A stretch of DNA of 64,000 nt from Pantoea sp. 1.19 (GCF_001922585.1 NZ_MRBS01000006.1:122778-186777), one strand, 5' to 3'. Shown: positions 19,299 through 31,060, counted from the stretch's first letter. Notes: generated by a model not told the origin, from the sequence alone. Numbers and translations: made by a program.

Positions 19299-19328
19299 AT
19301 CTAACACCATAGTCAGATAATAAGTCAA
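19299..19328 (-). promoter_or_regulatory. Putative promoter of the YhfL-like gene
   Basis: Minus strand TTGACT (19323-19328), 18-base spacer, TTAGAT (19299-19304), about 55 bases upstream of ATG 19245. Confidence 0.4.
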
Positions 19329-19508
19329 CGCTGAATTCGCCATTTTATTCAGGGGGGGTTGTTTTCTGCCGAATAATTAAATCAACAATCAACAGCAACC
19401 GGAAAAAATAAAACGACCAGCCGGAATATGATACCGTCTGTTGTCTCCAGAAAATAACGCTGCTGACAGGAAGCCCATCCCCGGATAATCCAACGGATGG
19501 GCAGGAGA

Positions 19509-20252
19509 TCAGTAAAGCGAAACGCGAAAACCGGGATTGAGAAAACGCTCGCGCGGCGTGTAATCCAGCTCGCGCCCCTGCCAGTCGTGCACATGCGCGC
19601 CGGCGGCCAGTGCCACCGCGTGCCCGGCAGCGGTGTCCCAACTGTTGGTCGGCCCAAAGCGTGGATAGAGCTGCGCCTTGCCCTCTGCCACCAGGCAAAA
19701 CTTCAGCGAGGAGCCAATCGCCACGGTCTGATGCTCGCCCAGCGAGTGCAGGTACTCCTGCAGCTCCGGATCGTCACCGTGAGAACGGCTGACCACCACC
19801 AGCGGCGGACGCGCATCTGCCACGTGGATCGGCTGACGCGTACCCTGCTCCTCTTTCCAGGCTTTGCCGTCAGCGGCAGCGTATAAAACGTCAAGTACCG
19901 GCGCGTAAACCACGCCCAGCGTCGGTTTTCCCGCCTCAATTAGCGCGATATTGACGGTAAATTCGCCGTTGCGCTTAATAAATTCTTTGGTACCGTCCAG
20001 TGGATCAACCAGCCAGTAGCGCTGCCAGTGGCGTCGCACTTCCCAGCCCGGCGGGTCTTCTTCCGAGAGTACCGGAATGTCGGGGGTAAGGGCCTGCAAT
20101 CCGGCAATGATCGTGCGGTGTGCGGCGATATCTGCCGCCGTAACCGGTGAGTCATCCGCTTTTTGCCCAACGTCTATTGGCGTATCGCCGGTATATATGG
20201 TCATGATAGCGGCCCCCGCATCGCGGGCCAGTTGGCAAATCTCGTCTAACAT
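19509..20252 (-). CDS. cysQ: 3'(2'),5'-bisphosphate nucleotidase
   Basis: CysQ hydrolyses PAP (3'-phosphoadenosine 5'-phosphate), a by-product of sulfate assimilation and acyl-carrier-protein modification, to AMP. The protein has 247 residues (E. coli 246) and is an inositol-monophosphatase-fold, Mg-dependent, lithium-sensitive enzyme. Motifs: 'VLSEEDP' (metal-binding Glu), '[27 protein letters not shown]' and C-terminal '[18 protein letters not shown]'. GAGG lies upstream of ATG 20252. In E. coli cysQ and cpdB are adjacent and divergent; here an SMP-30 gene is placed between them. Confidence 0.96.
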   Translation of the reverse strand: MLDEICQLARDAGAAIMTIYTGDTPIDVGQKADDSPVTAADIAAHRTIIAGLQALTPDIPVLSEEDPPGWEVRRHWQRYWLVDPLDGTKEFIKRNGEFTVNIALIEAGKPTLGVVYAPVLDVLYAAADGKAWKEEQGTRQPIHVADARPPLVVVSRSHGDDPELQEYLHSLGEHQTVAIGSSLKFCLVAEGKAQLYPRFGPTNSWDTAAGHAVALAAGAHVHDWQGRELDYTPRERFLNPGFRVSLY

Positions 20253-20411
20253 GATTACCTCACTCTTGTCGCATTTTGCGCCAGGTTAGCGCGCGGCCTG
20301 TGGTTGAGCATAGCAGGTGCTCCGGACCGGTACGCGCGGAGAAAAAGGGAGACCTGTTTCAACAGCATACCCGAAGCGTTACCGTCTAAACCAGCCAGAT
20401 GAGGGATTCTT

Positions 20412-21290
20412 GTGTCAACTGCCATTACTCCGTTTCTGCCCGATTACCGCGGCGAATTACCGGAATGTCCCACCTGGGACGCCGCCACGCAAACCCTGTG
20501 GTGGACAGATATCCTGAAAAAAGAGATCCACTGCTGCGATGCGCAGGGCCAGCAGCACCGGATTATCACCTTTACGGAAGAGCCCGGCTGTTTTGCCCTG
20601 CGCCGGGAAGGCGGGCTGATTGTGGCGCTGCGCTCCGGTATCTGGCTCTGCGATGCACAGGGGCAGCTCAGCGAAAAAGTGTGTGATAATCCCAGTAATC
20701 CGGCGCTGTGTCGCTTTAACGACGGCGGCGTTGATTCACAGGGGCGTTTCTACGCCGGTACCTTCTGGGCCCCGGGGGATTTTAACGGCGCGCTACTGTG
20801 CCGGGTCGATACGCAGCTGCAAACCCGCGTGATCCAGTGCGATATCATGGGGCATAACGGCCTGGCGTTTAGCGCCGATGGCCGCTGGATGTACAGCAGC
20901 GATACGCCGAATGGCGTCATCTGGCGCGCGCCGATCGGCGATGACGGTGAGCCCGGCGCACGCTCAGCATTCCATCGCTTTCAGCCCGGTGATGGCCTGC
21001 CGGACGGTGCGGCGATGGACGTTGAGGGCGGCTACTGGAGCGCGCTGTACGACGGCTGGCGGCTCTGCCGCTTCTCGCCGGACGGTGAGGTGCTCGAAAG
21101 CCACCGCCTGCCGGTGCGCTGTCCGACCATGGTCTGCTTTGGCGGGGCGGATATGCGCACGCTGTTTGTCACCACTACGCGCGAACACTTCAGCGCGGAG
21201 GAGATCGCACAAACGCCGCTGGCCGGTGCGATATTTTCCCTGCGCGTGGGCGTTGCGGGCGTCAGCAAACCGCGTTTTTGCGGCGTCTGA
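20412..21290 (+). CDS. SMP-30/gluconolactonase-family sugar lactonase
   Basis: A 292-residue six-bladed beta-propeller protein of the SMP-30/regucalcin family, whose members hydrolyse sugar lactones with a divalent metal. All four expected metal/catalytic residues are visible: Glu in 'ELPECPTWD' (about 18), Asn in 'CRFNDGGVD' (about 103), Asn in 'GHNGLAFS' and Asp in 'GLPDGAAMD'. The start is GTG 20412 with AGGGA upstream. The substrate cannot be told; no sugar dehydrogenase or kinase lies nearby. It sits between cysQ and cpdB, an insertion relative to E. coli, and reads in the same direction as cpdB across a 138-base gap. Confidence 0.88.
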   Translation: MSTAITPFLPDYRGELPECPTWDAATQTLWWTDILKKEIHCCDAQGQQHRIITFTEEPGCFALRREGGLIVALRSGIWLCDAQGQLSEKVCDNPSNPALCRFNDGGVDSQGRFYAGTFWAPGDFNGALLCRVDTQLQTRVIQCDIMGHNGLAFSADGRWMYSSDTPNGVIWRAPIGDDGEPGARSAFHRFQPGDGLPDGAAMDVEGGYWSALYDGWRLCRFSPDGEVLESHRLPVRCPTMVCFGGADMRTLFVTTTREHFSAEEIAQTPLAGAIFSLRVGVAGVSKPRFCGV

Positions 21291-21428
21291 AGCCAATTCA
21301 CCGGCGCCCTGACGCGGGGCGCCGACGTTAAACATTGCCCCATCTCACATTTCTATGAAATAAACGTCTACCCTTGCAAAATTTCTGAGATCGTTACTCG
21401 CTGACATCTGTAACGAAAAGGAATGACG

Positions 21429-23372
21429 ATGAAGCCTATCTCTGTGGCGCTGCTGTCGCTGCTTATTTCGGCCCAGTTGCCCGCCGCCACGGTGGCATTA
21501 CGCCTGCTGGAGACCACTGATCTGCACAGCAATATGATGGATTATGATTATTATAAAGATGCCCCCAGCGACCAGTTTGGTCTGGTGCGTACCGCCAGCC
21601 TAATTCGTGCCGCGCGTGAAGAAGTGAAAAATAGCGTATTGATTGATAATGGCGATGTAATTCAGGGTAGTCCGATGGGGGATTATGCCGCCGCCAGAGA
21701 GCCGCAGAAAGACGTAATCCATCCGGTGTACAAGGCTATGAATACGCTGGATTACACCGTGGGAAATTTGGGTAACCACGAATTTAATTATGGCCTGCCG
21801 TATCTGCAGAGAGCGATAAAAGACGCAGCGTTTCCTTATATTAACGCCAATATTATTGATATACGCAGCGGTAAGCCCCTGTTCACGCCGTGGCTGATTA
21901 AACCCCTGACCGTGATCGACAGCGCTGGCCAGCCGCAGACGCTGAAGATCGGCTATATCGGCTTTGTGCCACCGCAAATCATGAGCTGGGACCGTCAGCA
22001 TTTGCAGGGCAAAGTGACTGTGGAAGATATCACCGGGACGGCCAGAAAGTGGGTGCCGGAGATGCGCCGTCAGGGTGCCGATCTGGTGGTCGCCGTGGCG
22101 CACTCCGGCCTGTCGGCCGCCCCCTGGCACGCGCTGGCGGAGAATTCCGTGTATTACCTGAGTCAGGTACCCGGTATCGATGCCATTCTGTTTGGTCACG
22201 CCCACGCGGTGTTCCCCGGCGGCGACTTCGCCGCTCTGCCCGGCGTGGATATCGCCCGCGGGCTGATCAACGGGATCCCGGCGGTGATGCCAGGCATGTG
22301 GGGCAGTCACCTTGGCGTGGTGGATCTGACCCTCAGCAACGACGGTGGCCGCTGGCAGGTGAGCGAGGCGCGGGCGCAAGCGCGACCAGTCTATGACAAC
22401 ACTGCCGCCCGGGTGCTGGCTGAACCGGATCCGGCGCTGACCCGGGTGCTGGCTGCCGATCATCGGGCGACGCGCGACTTTGTCAGCCAACCGATTGGGC
22501 GATCGGCAGACGTGATGTACAGCTACCTGTCGCTGATACAGAACGACGCCACCGTGCAGATTGTCAATCGCGCCCAGCGCGACTACGTTGAGCGCTTTAT
22601 TCAGGGCGATCCTGACCTTGCCCGCCTGCCGGTCCTGTCTGCCGCGGCGCCGTTTAAAGCCGGCGGGCGAAAGAACGATCCCCACGGGTATGTTGAAGTG
22701 GAAAAAGGCGCGCTGAGCTTCCGTCACGCGGCCGACCTCTATCTCTACCCGAATACGCTGGTGGTGCTGAAGGTCAGTGGCGCGCAGGTGAAGCAGTGGC
22801 TGGAGTGTGCCGCCGGTCAGTTTGCGCAGATTGATCCGACCCGCAGCGCGCCGCAGTCGCTGATCAACTGGGATTTTCGCACCTATAACTTCGATGTGAT
22901 CGACGGTGTGACTTATCAGATCGATGTGACGCAACCGGCCCGCTATGACGCCGAGTGTCAGCCTCTGCATCCCGATGCCTCACGCATCGTCGACTTGCGC
23001 TGGCAGGGAAAACCGATGGATCCGCTGGCTACTTTCCTGATCGCGACGAATAACTACCGCGCGTACGGCGGAAAGTTTGCCGGCACCGGCGAGCAGTTTG
23101 TTGCATTTGCCGCGCCGGATGAAATCCGCGCGATCCTCGCCGACTGGATTGGCGCGCAGACGCGTGCGTACGGCGCGGTACAGCCCGCGGCGGATAACAA
23201 CTGGCGTATTGCGCCGATCTCTGGCCAAACGCCGCTGGATATTCGCGTTGAAACCGCCCCGGGCGCGAAAGCCACCGCCTTTATCAAGCAGCGGGCGCGC
23301 TATCCAATGACGCCGGTGGGACAGGATGCGATGGGGTTTGCGCTGTGGCGGGTAGATTTACAGCAGAAGTGA
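21429..23372 (+). CDS. cpdB: 2',3'-cyclic-nucleotide 2'-phosphodiesterase/3'-nucleotidase
   Basis: A periplasmic bifunctional enzyme that salvages nucleotides from extracellular 2',3'-cyclic NMPs and 3'-NMPs. I start at ATG 21429 (647 residues, exactly E. coli length): AAGGA lies 6 bases upstream, whereas ATG 21423 touches it. A signal peptide (about 1-20, LPAA/TVA) precedes the calcineurin-like metallophosphatase domain ('[19 protein letters not shown]', '[13 protein letters not shown]', '[11 protein letters not shown]', '[11 protein letters not shown]') and the 5'-nucleotidase C-terminal domain ('[13 protein letters not shown]', 'LYLYPNTL', '[15 protein letters not shown]'). Confidence 0.96.
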   Translation: MKPISVALLSLLISAQLPAATVALRLLETTDLHSNMMDYDYYKDAPSDQFGLVRTASLIRAAREEVKNSVLIDNGDVIQGSPMGDYAAAREPQKDVIHPVYKAMNTLDYTVGNLGNHEFNYGLPYLQRAIKDAAFPYINANIIDIRSGKPLFTPWLIKPLTVIDSAGQPQTLKIGYIGFVPPQIMSWDRQHLQGKVTVEDITGTARKWVPEMRRQGADLVVAVAHSGLSAAPWHALAENSVYYLSQVPGIDAILFGHAHAVFPGGDFAALPGVDIARGLINGIPAVMPGMWGSHLGVVDLTLSNDGGRWQVSEARAQARPVYDNTAARVLAEPDPALTRVLAADHRATRDFVSQPIGRSADVMYSYLSLIQNDATVQIVNRAQRDYVERFIQGDPDLARLPVLSAAAPFKAGGRKNDPHGYVEVEKGALSFRHAADLYLYPNTLVVLKVSGAQVKQWLECAAGQFAQIDPTRSAPQSLINWDFRTYNFDVIDGVTYQIDVTQPARYDAECQPLHPDASRIVDLRWQGKPMDPLATFLIATNNYRAYGGKFAGTGEQFVAFAAPDEIRAILADWIGAQTRAYGAVQPAADNNWRIAPISGQTPLDIRVETAPGAKATAFIKQRARYPMTPVGQDAMGFALWRVDLQQK

Positions 23373-23381
23373 CGCTGAAGA

Positions 23382-23401
23382 CGCCCCCGCGGCCGGGGGC
23401 G
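23382..23401. terminator. Hairpin between convergent cpdB and fklB
   Basis: A 7-bp stem CGCCCCC/GGGGGCG with a 6-base GC loop just after the cpdB stop codon; no U-tract on either side. Confidence 0.45.
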
Positions 23402-23410
23402 CCTGACCGC

Positions 23411-24031
23411 TTAGAGGATCTCCAGCAGCTCGACTTCAAATACCAGCGTGCTGAACGGCGGAATAGAAGCACCGGCGCCGCGCTCACCGTAAGCCAGCTG
23501 ATGCGGAATGACCAGCTCCCATTTGGAACCCACCGGCATCAGGGTCAGGGCTTCAATCCAGCCGGCAATCACGCCGCTGACCGGAAATTCTGCCGGCTCA
23601 CCGCGCGCCACCGAGCTGTCGAAAACGCTGCCGTCAATCAGCTTGCCGGTATAATGCACGCGAACGCGATCGGTACGTGCCGGGATCGCCCCGCTCCCCT
23701 GGGTCAGCACGCGGAACTGCAGACCGGATTCCGTCGTGCTCACGCCGTCGCGCTGCGCATTTTCCTGCAGGAAGGCCTGACCTTCGACCGCCATGGCTTC
23801 CTGACGCTCGCGACGCACCGCATCGGCCCGCTCGTGAACCTCACGCAGCGCGCGATGTACCACGTCTACCGGGACCGCCGGGGCATTCCCTTCCAGCGCA
23901 TCGCGCAGGCCCGCCAGTAAGGCTTCCGGCTGCAGTCCCTGCAGCCCCGACTCCAGCAGCTGCTGGCCGACCTGTAAACCAATTCCGTAACTTGCTTGCG
24001 CTTCGACGCTGTCAAAAGAAGGGGTGGTCAT
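23411..24031 (-). CDS. fklB: FKBP-type peptidyl-prolyl isomerase FklB (FKBP22)
   Basis: FklB catalyses cis-trans isomerisation of prolyl bonds. Its 206 residues match E. coli length. The N-terminal helical dimerisation domain ('[34 protein letters not shown]') is joined by a long helix ('[11 protein letters not shown]') to the FKBP domain (about 95-206) with '[18 protein letters not shown]', '[29 protein letters not shown]' and '[19 protein letters not shown]'. No signal peptide is seen, so it acts in the cytoplasm. AAGGA lies upstream of ATG 24031. The cycA-ytfEFGH block found beside it in E. coli is absent. Confidence 0.95.
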   Translation of the reverse strand: MTTPSFDSVEAQASYGIGLQVGQQLLESGLQGLQPEALLAGLRDALEGNAPAVPVDVVHRALREVHERADAVRRERQEAMAVEGQAFLQENAQRDGVSTTESGLQFRVLTQGSGAIPARTDRVRVHYTGKLIDGSVFDSSVARGEPAEFPVSGVIAGWIEALTLMPVGSKWELVIPHQLAYGERGAGASIPPFSTLVFEVELLEIL

Positions 24032-24356
24032 GACTTTTCCTTAATCGTGTAAATGTCCTGCGCAGCATAACAGCGACAGCCACGGGCGTAAAATCCTCTG
24101 ATGGAGAGATGACTTTTGCCCGCGAAAAAGAAACAATAGCGCCGCAGGATCTCTGGCCCCGGCATCGCCGCTTCCGCGCGCCAACCTCCGCATAACAAAA
24201 TGATTTGCTACAGTTAAGAGAGATTACATGGGTCAGATAGCCCCCCGGCGGCGTAAATCGCCTGCACGCGCGTCTGCGCTGGCGTCCCTGTCGCTGTCCG
24301 CACGCCGGTTACAAACGCGGCTGCTACAGTTGCTGCCGCCGCCAAAGGAGAACCGT
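24032..24356. other. Region between divergent fklB and ytfB
   Basis: 325 bases. An ORF continues upstream of ytfB from ATG 24228, but its 43 extra residues are basic, low-complexity and not seen in relatives. A possible -10 TACAGT lies near 24211-24216. I see nothing else. Confidence 0.4.
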
Positions 24357-24899
24357 ATGCCGCAGACCTCCTCACGCCATACTTTTATCCAGCGCCTGTG
24401 GCACTGGCCGGCGCAGCTGCGCTGGATGGATCCCCTGCCTGTACCACACCGCCGCGCGATCATGCTCACACTGCTGATCGTACTGCTGGCCTTTCTATGG
24501 CCCACGCCGGCGCCGCGCAGCACGCCCGCGCCCGCCTCACCGTCGGCCACGGAGGTCCCGCTGCAGGCCGAGCTGGTTGACCCGGCTGAACCCGCCGCAC
24601 CCGACAACGATCCAGCGCCGGCCGCCAGCGACAGCGAAGGCAGCTGGCGCAGCTACCGCGTAGCCGCTGGCCAAACCCTCGCCCAGCTATTTCGTGATAA
24701 TAATCTGCCGGTCAATGATGTATTTGCGATGGCGCGCGAAGAGGGTAGTGACAAGCCGCTGAGTAGCCTGAGCGCCGGGCAGGCGGTAAAAATCCGCCAG
24801 GATGCGCAGGGGGTGGTGACGGCGCTGAGCGTCGAGGGCAGCAGCGGTCCGGTGCTGTTTACCCGGCAACCCGACGGCAGCTTTCTGCGCGCGCAGTGA
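24357..24899 (+). CDS. ytfB: OapA-domain cell-division-associated protein YtfB
   Basis: YtfB is a single-pass inner-membrane protein whose periplasmic OapA/LysM-like domain binds glycan strands; in E. coli it localises to the septum and excess disturbs division. ATG 24357 has AAAGGAG 6 bases upstream and gives 180 residues (E. coli 212). Order: cytoplasmic segment with 'LRWMDPLPVPHRRAIML', TM helix about 38-56, a Pro/Ala-rich linker shorter than in E. coli, and the C-terminal OapA domain 'WRSYRVAAGQTLAQLFRDNNLPVNDVFAMAREEG' to 'VLFTRQPDGSFLRAQ'. It converges on rplI across a shared terminator. Confidence 0.92.
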   Translation: MPQTSSRHTFIQRLWHWPAQLRWMDPLPVPHRRAIMLTLLIVLLAFLWPTPAPRSTPAPASPSATEVPLQAELVDPAEPAAPDNDPAPAASDSEGSWRSYRVAAGQTLAQLFRDNNLPVNDVFAMAREEGSDKPLSSLSAGQAVKIRQDAQGVVTALSVEGSSGPVLFTRQPDGSFLRAQ

Positions 24900-24916
24900 C
24901 GGCCCACGCCGCAGGC

Positions 24917-24951
24917 AAAAAAAAACGCCGGCACAAGGCCGGCGCTTCTTT
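24917..24951. terminator. Bidirectional terminator between ytfB and rplI
   Basis: CGCCGGC/GCCGGCG stem with a 5-base loop. On the minus strand it is followed by nine T residues (strong, ends the rpsF-rplI operon); on the plus strand by a broken T-run. Confidence 0.9.
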
Positions 24952-24969
24952 TGACCGCAAACGCAATGC

Positions 24970-25431
<462 letters not shown>

Positions 25432-25458
25432 TTAAAGTCGTTAATGGACAGCGGCCAA

Positions 25459-26008
<550 letters not shown>

Positions 26009-26014
26009 CAGCGA

Positions 26015-26422
<408 letters not shown>

Positions 26423-26555
26423 TTACGGATTATTCAGCCTCCTGTCAGGGTCAGCCGCGGCCCGTGGAAGCAAGGAACGTGAAAGACCGTGTTTGGCGCA
26501 TCGCATGATGCGGCCCGCGCACAGCCTGTAAATGCGGCTGAAAAATTGACGCGTA

Positions 26556-26584
26556 ATCATACTGGCAGCGCGCGCCGAACTCAA
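26556..26584 (-). promoter_or_regulatory. Promoter of the rpsF operon
   Basis: Minus strand TTGAGT (26579-26584), exact 17-base spacer, TATGAT (26556-26561). Predicted start near 26549 leaves a leader of about 140 bases before rpsF, long enough for the S6:S18-binding element. Confidence 0.65.
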
Positions 26585-27188
26585 GCCGCCAGTCAAAATA
26601 AAATCTGCCGCCGCGGCGGTGGGTAACAGCCATGCCAACCGCGACGGCCAGCCCCTGACGCGGGTTGCGACGACTACCGGCTGCGCGCGGCCGGCGTGAC
26701 CACCGTGACCCGCAACGCCAGCACCACCGGCCCGATCCGGGATACCCGCGCCCTGTGGCGGGCATGGATCATGCGAATGGCGGAGATAGCCCTCTGTTCT
26801 ACCATGCTGGCGCGGCGGGCCGCCCTCAAGCCCCCCCTGACGGGCGCATACGGCAGGAGGCGTTGCGGTGGGTGCAGCAGCGGCACGGGCGCAGCGTCCG
26901 GACGGCGGAAGAGGTGACCTATCTGATCGGCGAGTCGCTGAGCCAGGGAGTGAAGCCGCACGCCCGGCGCCGGCAGCAATGATACGCATCCGCGGCCGCT
27001 TACCTGGCTCAGGGCGCTGATGGATGATGTGGCGATCGCCCGGCATCGTCCGGGTTGCCCCGCCGCTGCCGCAGACAGGGGCCGCAATCCAGCAGAATGA
27101 CCGATGGCTTCGTCGGCCCGCGCAGATCGCCCAGCCCGCAGGGCTGTCCGTCGTCCCCGCCCTCAGCCCGCTCCCGCTCAGGGAGTGA
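26585..27188. other. Unassigned region between rpsF promoter and bsmA; one doubtful small ORF
   Basis: About 600 bases with no recognised gene. All long ORFs on either strand have arginine/alanine/proline-rich, low-complexity translations. The best candidate is ATG 26764 to stop 26982 on the plus strand (72 residues), whose second half, 'EALRWVQQRHGRSVRTAEEV', reads like a helical domain; I do not recognise it and see no clear ribosome-binding site. The upstream 100 bases look more protein-like in a different frame, so a frameshifted relic is possible. In E. coli the aidB-ula block lies here. Confidence 0.3.
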
Positions 27189-27194
27189 TACACT
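27189..27194 (+). promoter_or_regulatory. Possible -10 of bsmA
   Basis: TACACT followed by TAACGC, resembling a sigma-S-type extended -10, with no recognisable -35. It lies 32 bases upstream of ATG 27226. Confidence 0.3.
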
Positions 27195-27225
27195 TAACGC
27201 ATGTTCCCCTCCCGGCGTCACCACA

Positions 27226-27546
27226 ATGAAACGGGTGTTCACCGTAATGGCTGGCCTGCTACTGACAGGCTGCGCTTCGCTCACCCCGCAGCCTGCGCCG
27301 CCGCCCGGGGCGGAGCCGCAGGAGATCAACCGCGCGCAAAGCCTGACGCTGCAAAAAATCGGCAACGTCAGCGCGATAGTGCGCGGTTCACCCGATGACG
27401 CCGCGCGGGCGATCGCCGCCAAAGCGCGCGCGCAGGGTGCGTCCTGGTACCGTATCGTGGCGCTGGATGATGAGATGCTCACCGGCGTATGGCGTGCCGA
27501 TGCGGTGCTCTACGGTCCCGCAGCGTCGGCAGCCAACGGTAAGTAA
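27226..27546 (+). CDS. bsmA: Biofilm peroxide-resistance lipoprotein BsmA (YjfO)
   Basis: BsmA is a YhcN/DUF1471-family lipoprotein linked in E. coli to peroxide resistance in biofilms and to motility. ATG 27226 gives 106 residues: signal 'MKRVFTVMAGLLLTGC' with lipobox LTGC (Cys16), a Pro-rich stretch, then the DUF1471 core 'LQKIGNVSAIVRGSPDDAARAIAAKARAQGASWYRIVALDDE'. No Shine-Dalgarno is visible. The ORF stays open upstream, but those residues are not protein-like. It is the only survivor here of the long E. coli rlmB-rpsF interval. Confidence 0.82.
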   Translation: MKRVFTVMAGLLLTGCASLTPQPAPPPGAEPQEINRAQSLTLQKIGNVSAIVRGSPDDAARAIAAKARAQGASWYRIVALDDEMLTGVWRADAVLYGPAASAANGK

Positions 27547-27641
27547 TCACTCGTGAACGTGACGCGCAGACACGCTGCCGGCTGCGCCGGTCCGCGCAGT
27601 GGGCAGGCCAAAACGCAGCAACGCTTTCGGTCTACAACAGG

Positions 27642-27661
27642 GTAAGCACACGCTTACTTTT
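27642..27661 (+). terminator. Weak terminator after bsmA
   Basis: GTAAGC/GCTTAC stem, 4-base loop, followed by TTTT; 96 bases after the bsmA stop. The rest of the 277-base gap to rlmB contains only an 8-bp GGGGCGCA/TGCGCCCC hairpin (27798-27816) just beyond the rlmB stop. Confidence 0.55.
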
Positions 27662-27823
27662 CCGGGGCCACGGCGCGCGTTGCCAGTACGGGGAGTGAGT
27701 GGGCAATACAGCACACAGGCGGGGCGGACTTCGCCGGCCCCCGGCGCGGCCACAGGGGAGGGACAATCTGGCCGCGGGGCAGAGTGGCCTGCGAAACGGG
27801 GCGCACGTTGCGCCCCGGTCTAA

Positions 27824-28561
27824 TCAGCGAGCGCTGCGCTGGCGCACCGCTTCAAACAGGCAGATGCCGGTGGCCACGGAGACGTTCAGCGAAGAGACGC
27901 TGCCGGCCATCGGGATGCTGATGAGCTCGTCGCAGTGTTCGCGGGTCAGGCGACGCATCCCCTCGCCTTCTGCGCCCATGACCAGCGCCATCGGACCGGT
28001 CATTTTGCTCTGGAACAGGGTGTGGTCAGCTTCACCCGCGGTCCCCACCAGCCAGACGCCAGACTCCTGCAGCAGACGCATTGTACGCGCGAGGTTGGTC
28101 ACGCGGATCAGCGGGACGCTCTCCGCCGCGCCGCAGGCCACTTTTTTCGCCGTGGCGTTCAGCTGCGCCGAGCGGTCGCGTGGCACAATTACCGCATGGA
28201 CACCGGCGGCGTCGGCGCTGCGCAGGCAGGCACCCAGGTTGTGCGGATCGGTGACGCCATCAAGAATCAGCAGAAATGGCTGTTCGAGGCTGGCCAGCAG
28301 ATCCGGCAGATCGTTCTCCTGATACTGCCGTCCCGGCTTCACCAGGGCCACGATGCCCTGGTGAACGGCACCTTCCGTCTTGTCATCCAGCCACTGACGG
28401 TTCGCCAGCTGCACCACCACGCCCTGCGCCTCCAGCGCTTTGATGGTCGGCTGCAGGCGGCGATCGTCGCGCCCTTTCAGCACAAAAACCTGCTGAAAGC
28501 GTTGGGGATCACGTTCCAGCAGCGCCTGCACCGCGTGGATACCAAAAATTATTTCACTCAT
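27824..28561 (-). CDS. rlmB: 23S rRNA (guanosine-2251-2'-O)-methyltransferase
   Basis: RlmB methylates G2251 in the peptidyl-tRNA-binding P loop of 23S rRNA. The product has 245 residues (E. coli 243). An N-terminal substrate-binding domain ('[27 protein letters not shown]') is followed by the SPOUT knot: motif 1 '[28 protein letters not shown]', motif 2 '[19 protein letters not shown]' and motif 3 '[26 protein letters not shown]'. It follows rnr after 45 bases in the same direction, the conserved nsrR-rnr-rlmB unit. Confidence 0.97.
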   Translation of the reverse strand: MSEIIFGIHAVQALLERDPQRFQQVFVLKGRDDRRLQPTIKALEAQGVVVQLANRQWLDDKTEGAVHQGIVALVKPGRQYQENDLPDLLASLEQPFLLILDGVTDPHNLGACLRSADAAGVHAVIVPRDRSAQLNATAKKVACGAAESVPLIRVTNLARTMRLLQESGVWLVGTAGEADHTLFQSKMTGPMALVMGAEGEGMRRLTREHCDELISIPMAGSVSSLNVSVATGICLFEAVRQRSAR

Positions 28562-28606
28562 GTCGTTCCTGTACCTTGTCGGGCGGGAGGCCCTCCCGCC
28601 AGGCGA

Positions 28607-31060
28607 TTATTCTGCGCTGGTTTTTTTCTTTGCCGCCCGCTTAGCTTTGGTGGCAGCGGCGATTTTACGGGTTTTTTCCGACACTTTTTTGGCTTTTTTC
28701 TCACTCTTCGCCTTGTCGGTTTTCGCGGCGGCCGGTTTTTCCTTGCGGAAGGCGGCGTCCGGCTCAAAGTTCACCCCTTTACGCTGTTGGCGACGCTTTC
28801 CCCCTGCTCCGCCGTCGCTGCGCAGCTTTTTCCCTTTTTCACGGGCGGTTTTGCCTTCGCCGCGCGGCTTGCGGGTACTGGAAATCAGCGCGAAATCAAT
28901 TTTGCGCTCGTCCATGTGTACCGCTTCTACCCGCACTTCGACCGCATCGCCAAGGCGATAAGTGCGCCCACCCGCCTCACCGATCAGCCGCTGCCCCACC
29001 GCATCAAAGCGGTAATAGTCATTATCCAGCGTCGAAACGTGCACCAGGCCATCGATAAACAGATCGTCGAGGCGCACGAAGAAGCCAAAGCCGGTGACGC
29101 TGGAGATGATGCCGTTGAAGGTCTGGCCCACCTGGTCCTGCATAAAGTCGCATTTCAGCCAGTCGGCAACGTCGCGGGTCGCTTCATCCGCACGGCGCTC
29201 GGCCATTGAGCAGTGCTGGCCCAGCTGCAGCATCTGCTCAAGGCTATAGTGATGGCCGCCGGTCGGCGTGCTGTTGCCCTGCAGGGTGCCCGCCTCCTGC
29301 GCCAGCAGGTATTTGATCGCCCGGTGCAGCAGCAGATCCGGATAGCGGCGGATCGGCGAGGTAAAGTGTGCGTAAGAGGTCAGCGCCAGGCCGAAGTGTC
29401 CGCGGTTTTCCGGATCGTAGATAGCCTGCTTCATGGAGCGCAGCAGCATCGTTTGCAGCATTTCGTGGTCGGGACGATCGGCAATGGTGTGCAGCAGTTC
29501 TGCATAATCTTTCGGCTGCGCTTTGCTGCCGCCAGGCAGCGACAGCCCCAGTTCGCCAAGCACCGAGCGGAAGCTGGTGATGCTGTCTTCGCTCGGGCGA
29601 TCGTGCACGCGGAACAGCGCCGGCTGTTTCAGCTTTTCCACATAGCGCGCCGAGGCGATATTGGCGAGGATCATACACTCCTCGATCAGCTTGTGGGCGT
29701 CGTTGCGCACCGTCGGCTCCACGCGCTCAATGCGGCGATCGGCGTTAAAAATAAACTTCGCTTCTTCAGTCTCAAAGGCAATCCCGCCGCGCTCAGCGCG
29801 AGCGCCGTCCAGCGCCTGATAGAGGCTATACAGCTCTTCCAGGTGCTTCACCAGCGGCTGGTACTGCGCGCGCAGCTCGGCGTCGCCCTGCAGGATGTGC
29901 CACACCTTGTTGTAAGTCAGCCGCGCATGGGAGTTCATGACCGCTTCATAGTGGCGAAAGCCGGTCAGCTTGCCTTTCGCCGACACGGTCATTTCGCACA
30001 CCATACACAGGCGATCAACTTGCGGATTCAGCGAGCAGAGACCGTTCGAGAGCACTTCCGGCAGCATCGGCACTACCTGAGACGGGAAATAGACCGACGT
30101 CCCGCGGTTTTGCGCCTCGTCATCCAGCGGCTTGCCGGGGCGAACGTAGTAGCTGACATCAGCGATCGCCACCCACAGGCGCCAGCCGCCGCCGCGCTTT
30201 TTCTCACAGTAGACCGCATCATCGAAATCGCGCGCATCTTCGCCATCAATGGTCACCAGCGGCAGCTGCCGCAGATCGACGCGTCCCTGCTTCGCCGATT
30301 CCGGCACCTCTTCGCGCAGGCTGGCAATCTCTTTCTCAACCGCTTCCGGCCAGACGTGTGGAATATCGTGGGTGCGCAGCGCCATGTCTACCGCCATACC
30401 GGTACCCATATTGTCACCCAGCACTTCGACGACTTTACCGATCGCCTTGCTGCGACGAGTCGGACGCTGCAGCAGCTCCACCACCACCACAAAGCCCATA
30501 CGTGCGCCCTGGGTCTCTTCCGGCGGCACGAGAATATCAAAACTCAGGCGGCTGTCGTCTGGTACCACAAACCCGACGCCGGCGTCGGTGAAGTAGCGGC
30601 CGACAATCTGCGGATTACGCGGTTCCACGACCCGTACCACCCGCGCTTCACGCCGGCCTTTACGGTCGGCGCCCAGCGCCTGAGCGAGAATTTCGTCGCC
30701 GTGCATACACATCTTCATCTGCTCAGCAGAAAGGTAGAGGTCATCTTTACTGCCTTCCACCCGCAGGAAGCCATAGCCATCGCGGTGGCCAATCACTTTG
30801 CCGCGGGAGAGGTCGAGACGCTCCGGCAGCGCGTAGCACTGGCGGCGGGTAAAGACCAGTTGCCCGTCGCGCTCCATGGCGCGCAGGCGACGACGCAGCG
30901 CCTCCAGATGCTCTTCGCTGCTCAATCCCAGCTCATTAGCCAGCTCTTCACGGCTGGCCGGCTTCTCGCGTTTGTCTAAGTGCGCCAGAATGAATTCGCG
31001 GCTGGGAATTGGGTTATCGTATTTTTCTGCTTCTCGTTGCTGAAAAGGATCGTGTGACAT
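28607..31060 (-). CDS. rnr: Ribonuclease R
   Basis: RNase R is a processive 3'-5' exoribonuclease that degrades structured RNA and works in trans-translation quality control. The product has 817 residues (E. coli 813). Order: helix-turn-helix-like N-terminus, cold-shock domains (about 85-240), RNB catalytic domain with '[21 protein letters not shown]' (metal-binding aspartates, about 270-290) and '[22 protein letters not shown]', S1 domain ('[32 protein letters not shown]') and a lysine-rich tail from about 725. GAGGAA precedes ATG 31060. nsrR ends 15 bases upstream. Confidence 0.97.
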   Translation of the reverse strand: MSHDPFQQREAEKYDNPIPSREFILAHLDKREKPASREELANELGLSSEEHLEALRRRLRAMERDGQLVFTRRQCYALPERLDLSRGKVIGHRDGYGFLRVEGSKDDLYLSAEQMKMCMHGDEILAQALGADRKGRREARVVRVVEPRNPQIVGRYFTDAGVGFVVPDDSRLSFDILVPPEETQGARMGFVVVVELLQRPTRRSKAIGKVVEVLGDNMGTGMAVDMALRTHDIPHVWPEAVEKEIASLREEVPESAKQGRVDLRQLPLVTIDGEDARDFDDAVYCEKKRGGGWRLWVAIADVSYYVRPGKPLDDEAQNRGTSVYFPSQVVPMLPEVLSNGLCSLNPQVDRLCMVCEMTVSAKGKLTGFRHYEAVMNSHARLTYNKVWHILQGDAELRAQYQPLVKHLEELYSLYQALDGARAERGGIAFETEEAKFIFNADRRIERVEPTVRNDAHKLIEECMILANIASARYVEKLKQPALFRVHDRPSEDSITSFRSVLGELGLSLPGGSKAQPKDYAELLHTIADRPDHEMLQTMLLRSMKQAIYDPENRGHFGLALTSYAHFTSPIRRYPDLLLHRAIKYLLAQEAGTLQGNSTPTGGHHYSLEQMLQLGQHCSMAERRADEATRDVADWLKCDFMQDQVGQTFNGIISSVTGFGFFVRLDDLFIDGLVHVSTLDNDYYRFDAVGQRLIGEAGGRTYRLGDAVEVRVEAVHMDERKIDFALISSTRKPRGEGKTAREKGKKLRSDGGAGGKRRQQRKGVNFEPDAAFRKEKPAAAKTDKAKSEKKAKKVSEKTRKIAAATKAKRAAKKKTSAE

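Noticed and set aside
19400-19508. Possible terminator after cysQ
   Set aside because: CCCATCC/GGATGGG can pair but across a 14-base loop and with no T-run; too weak to list.
21600-22970. 456-residue minus-strand ORF
   Set aside because: Antisense to cpdB, low-complexity and without a recognisable domain or ribosome-binding site.
26423-27193. 256-residue minus-strand ORF upstream of rpsF
   Set aside because: Pro/Ala/Arg/Gly-rich with no recognisable fold, overlaps the rpsF promoter and leader, and no start signal.
29213-30979. 588-residue plus-strand ORF
   Set aside because: Complete shadow of rnr; RNase R on the other strand has all catalytic motifs.
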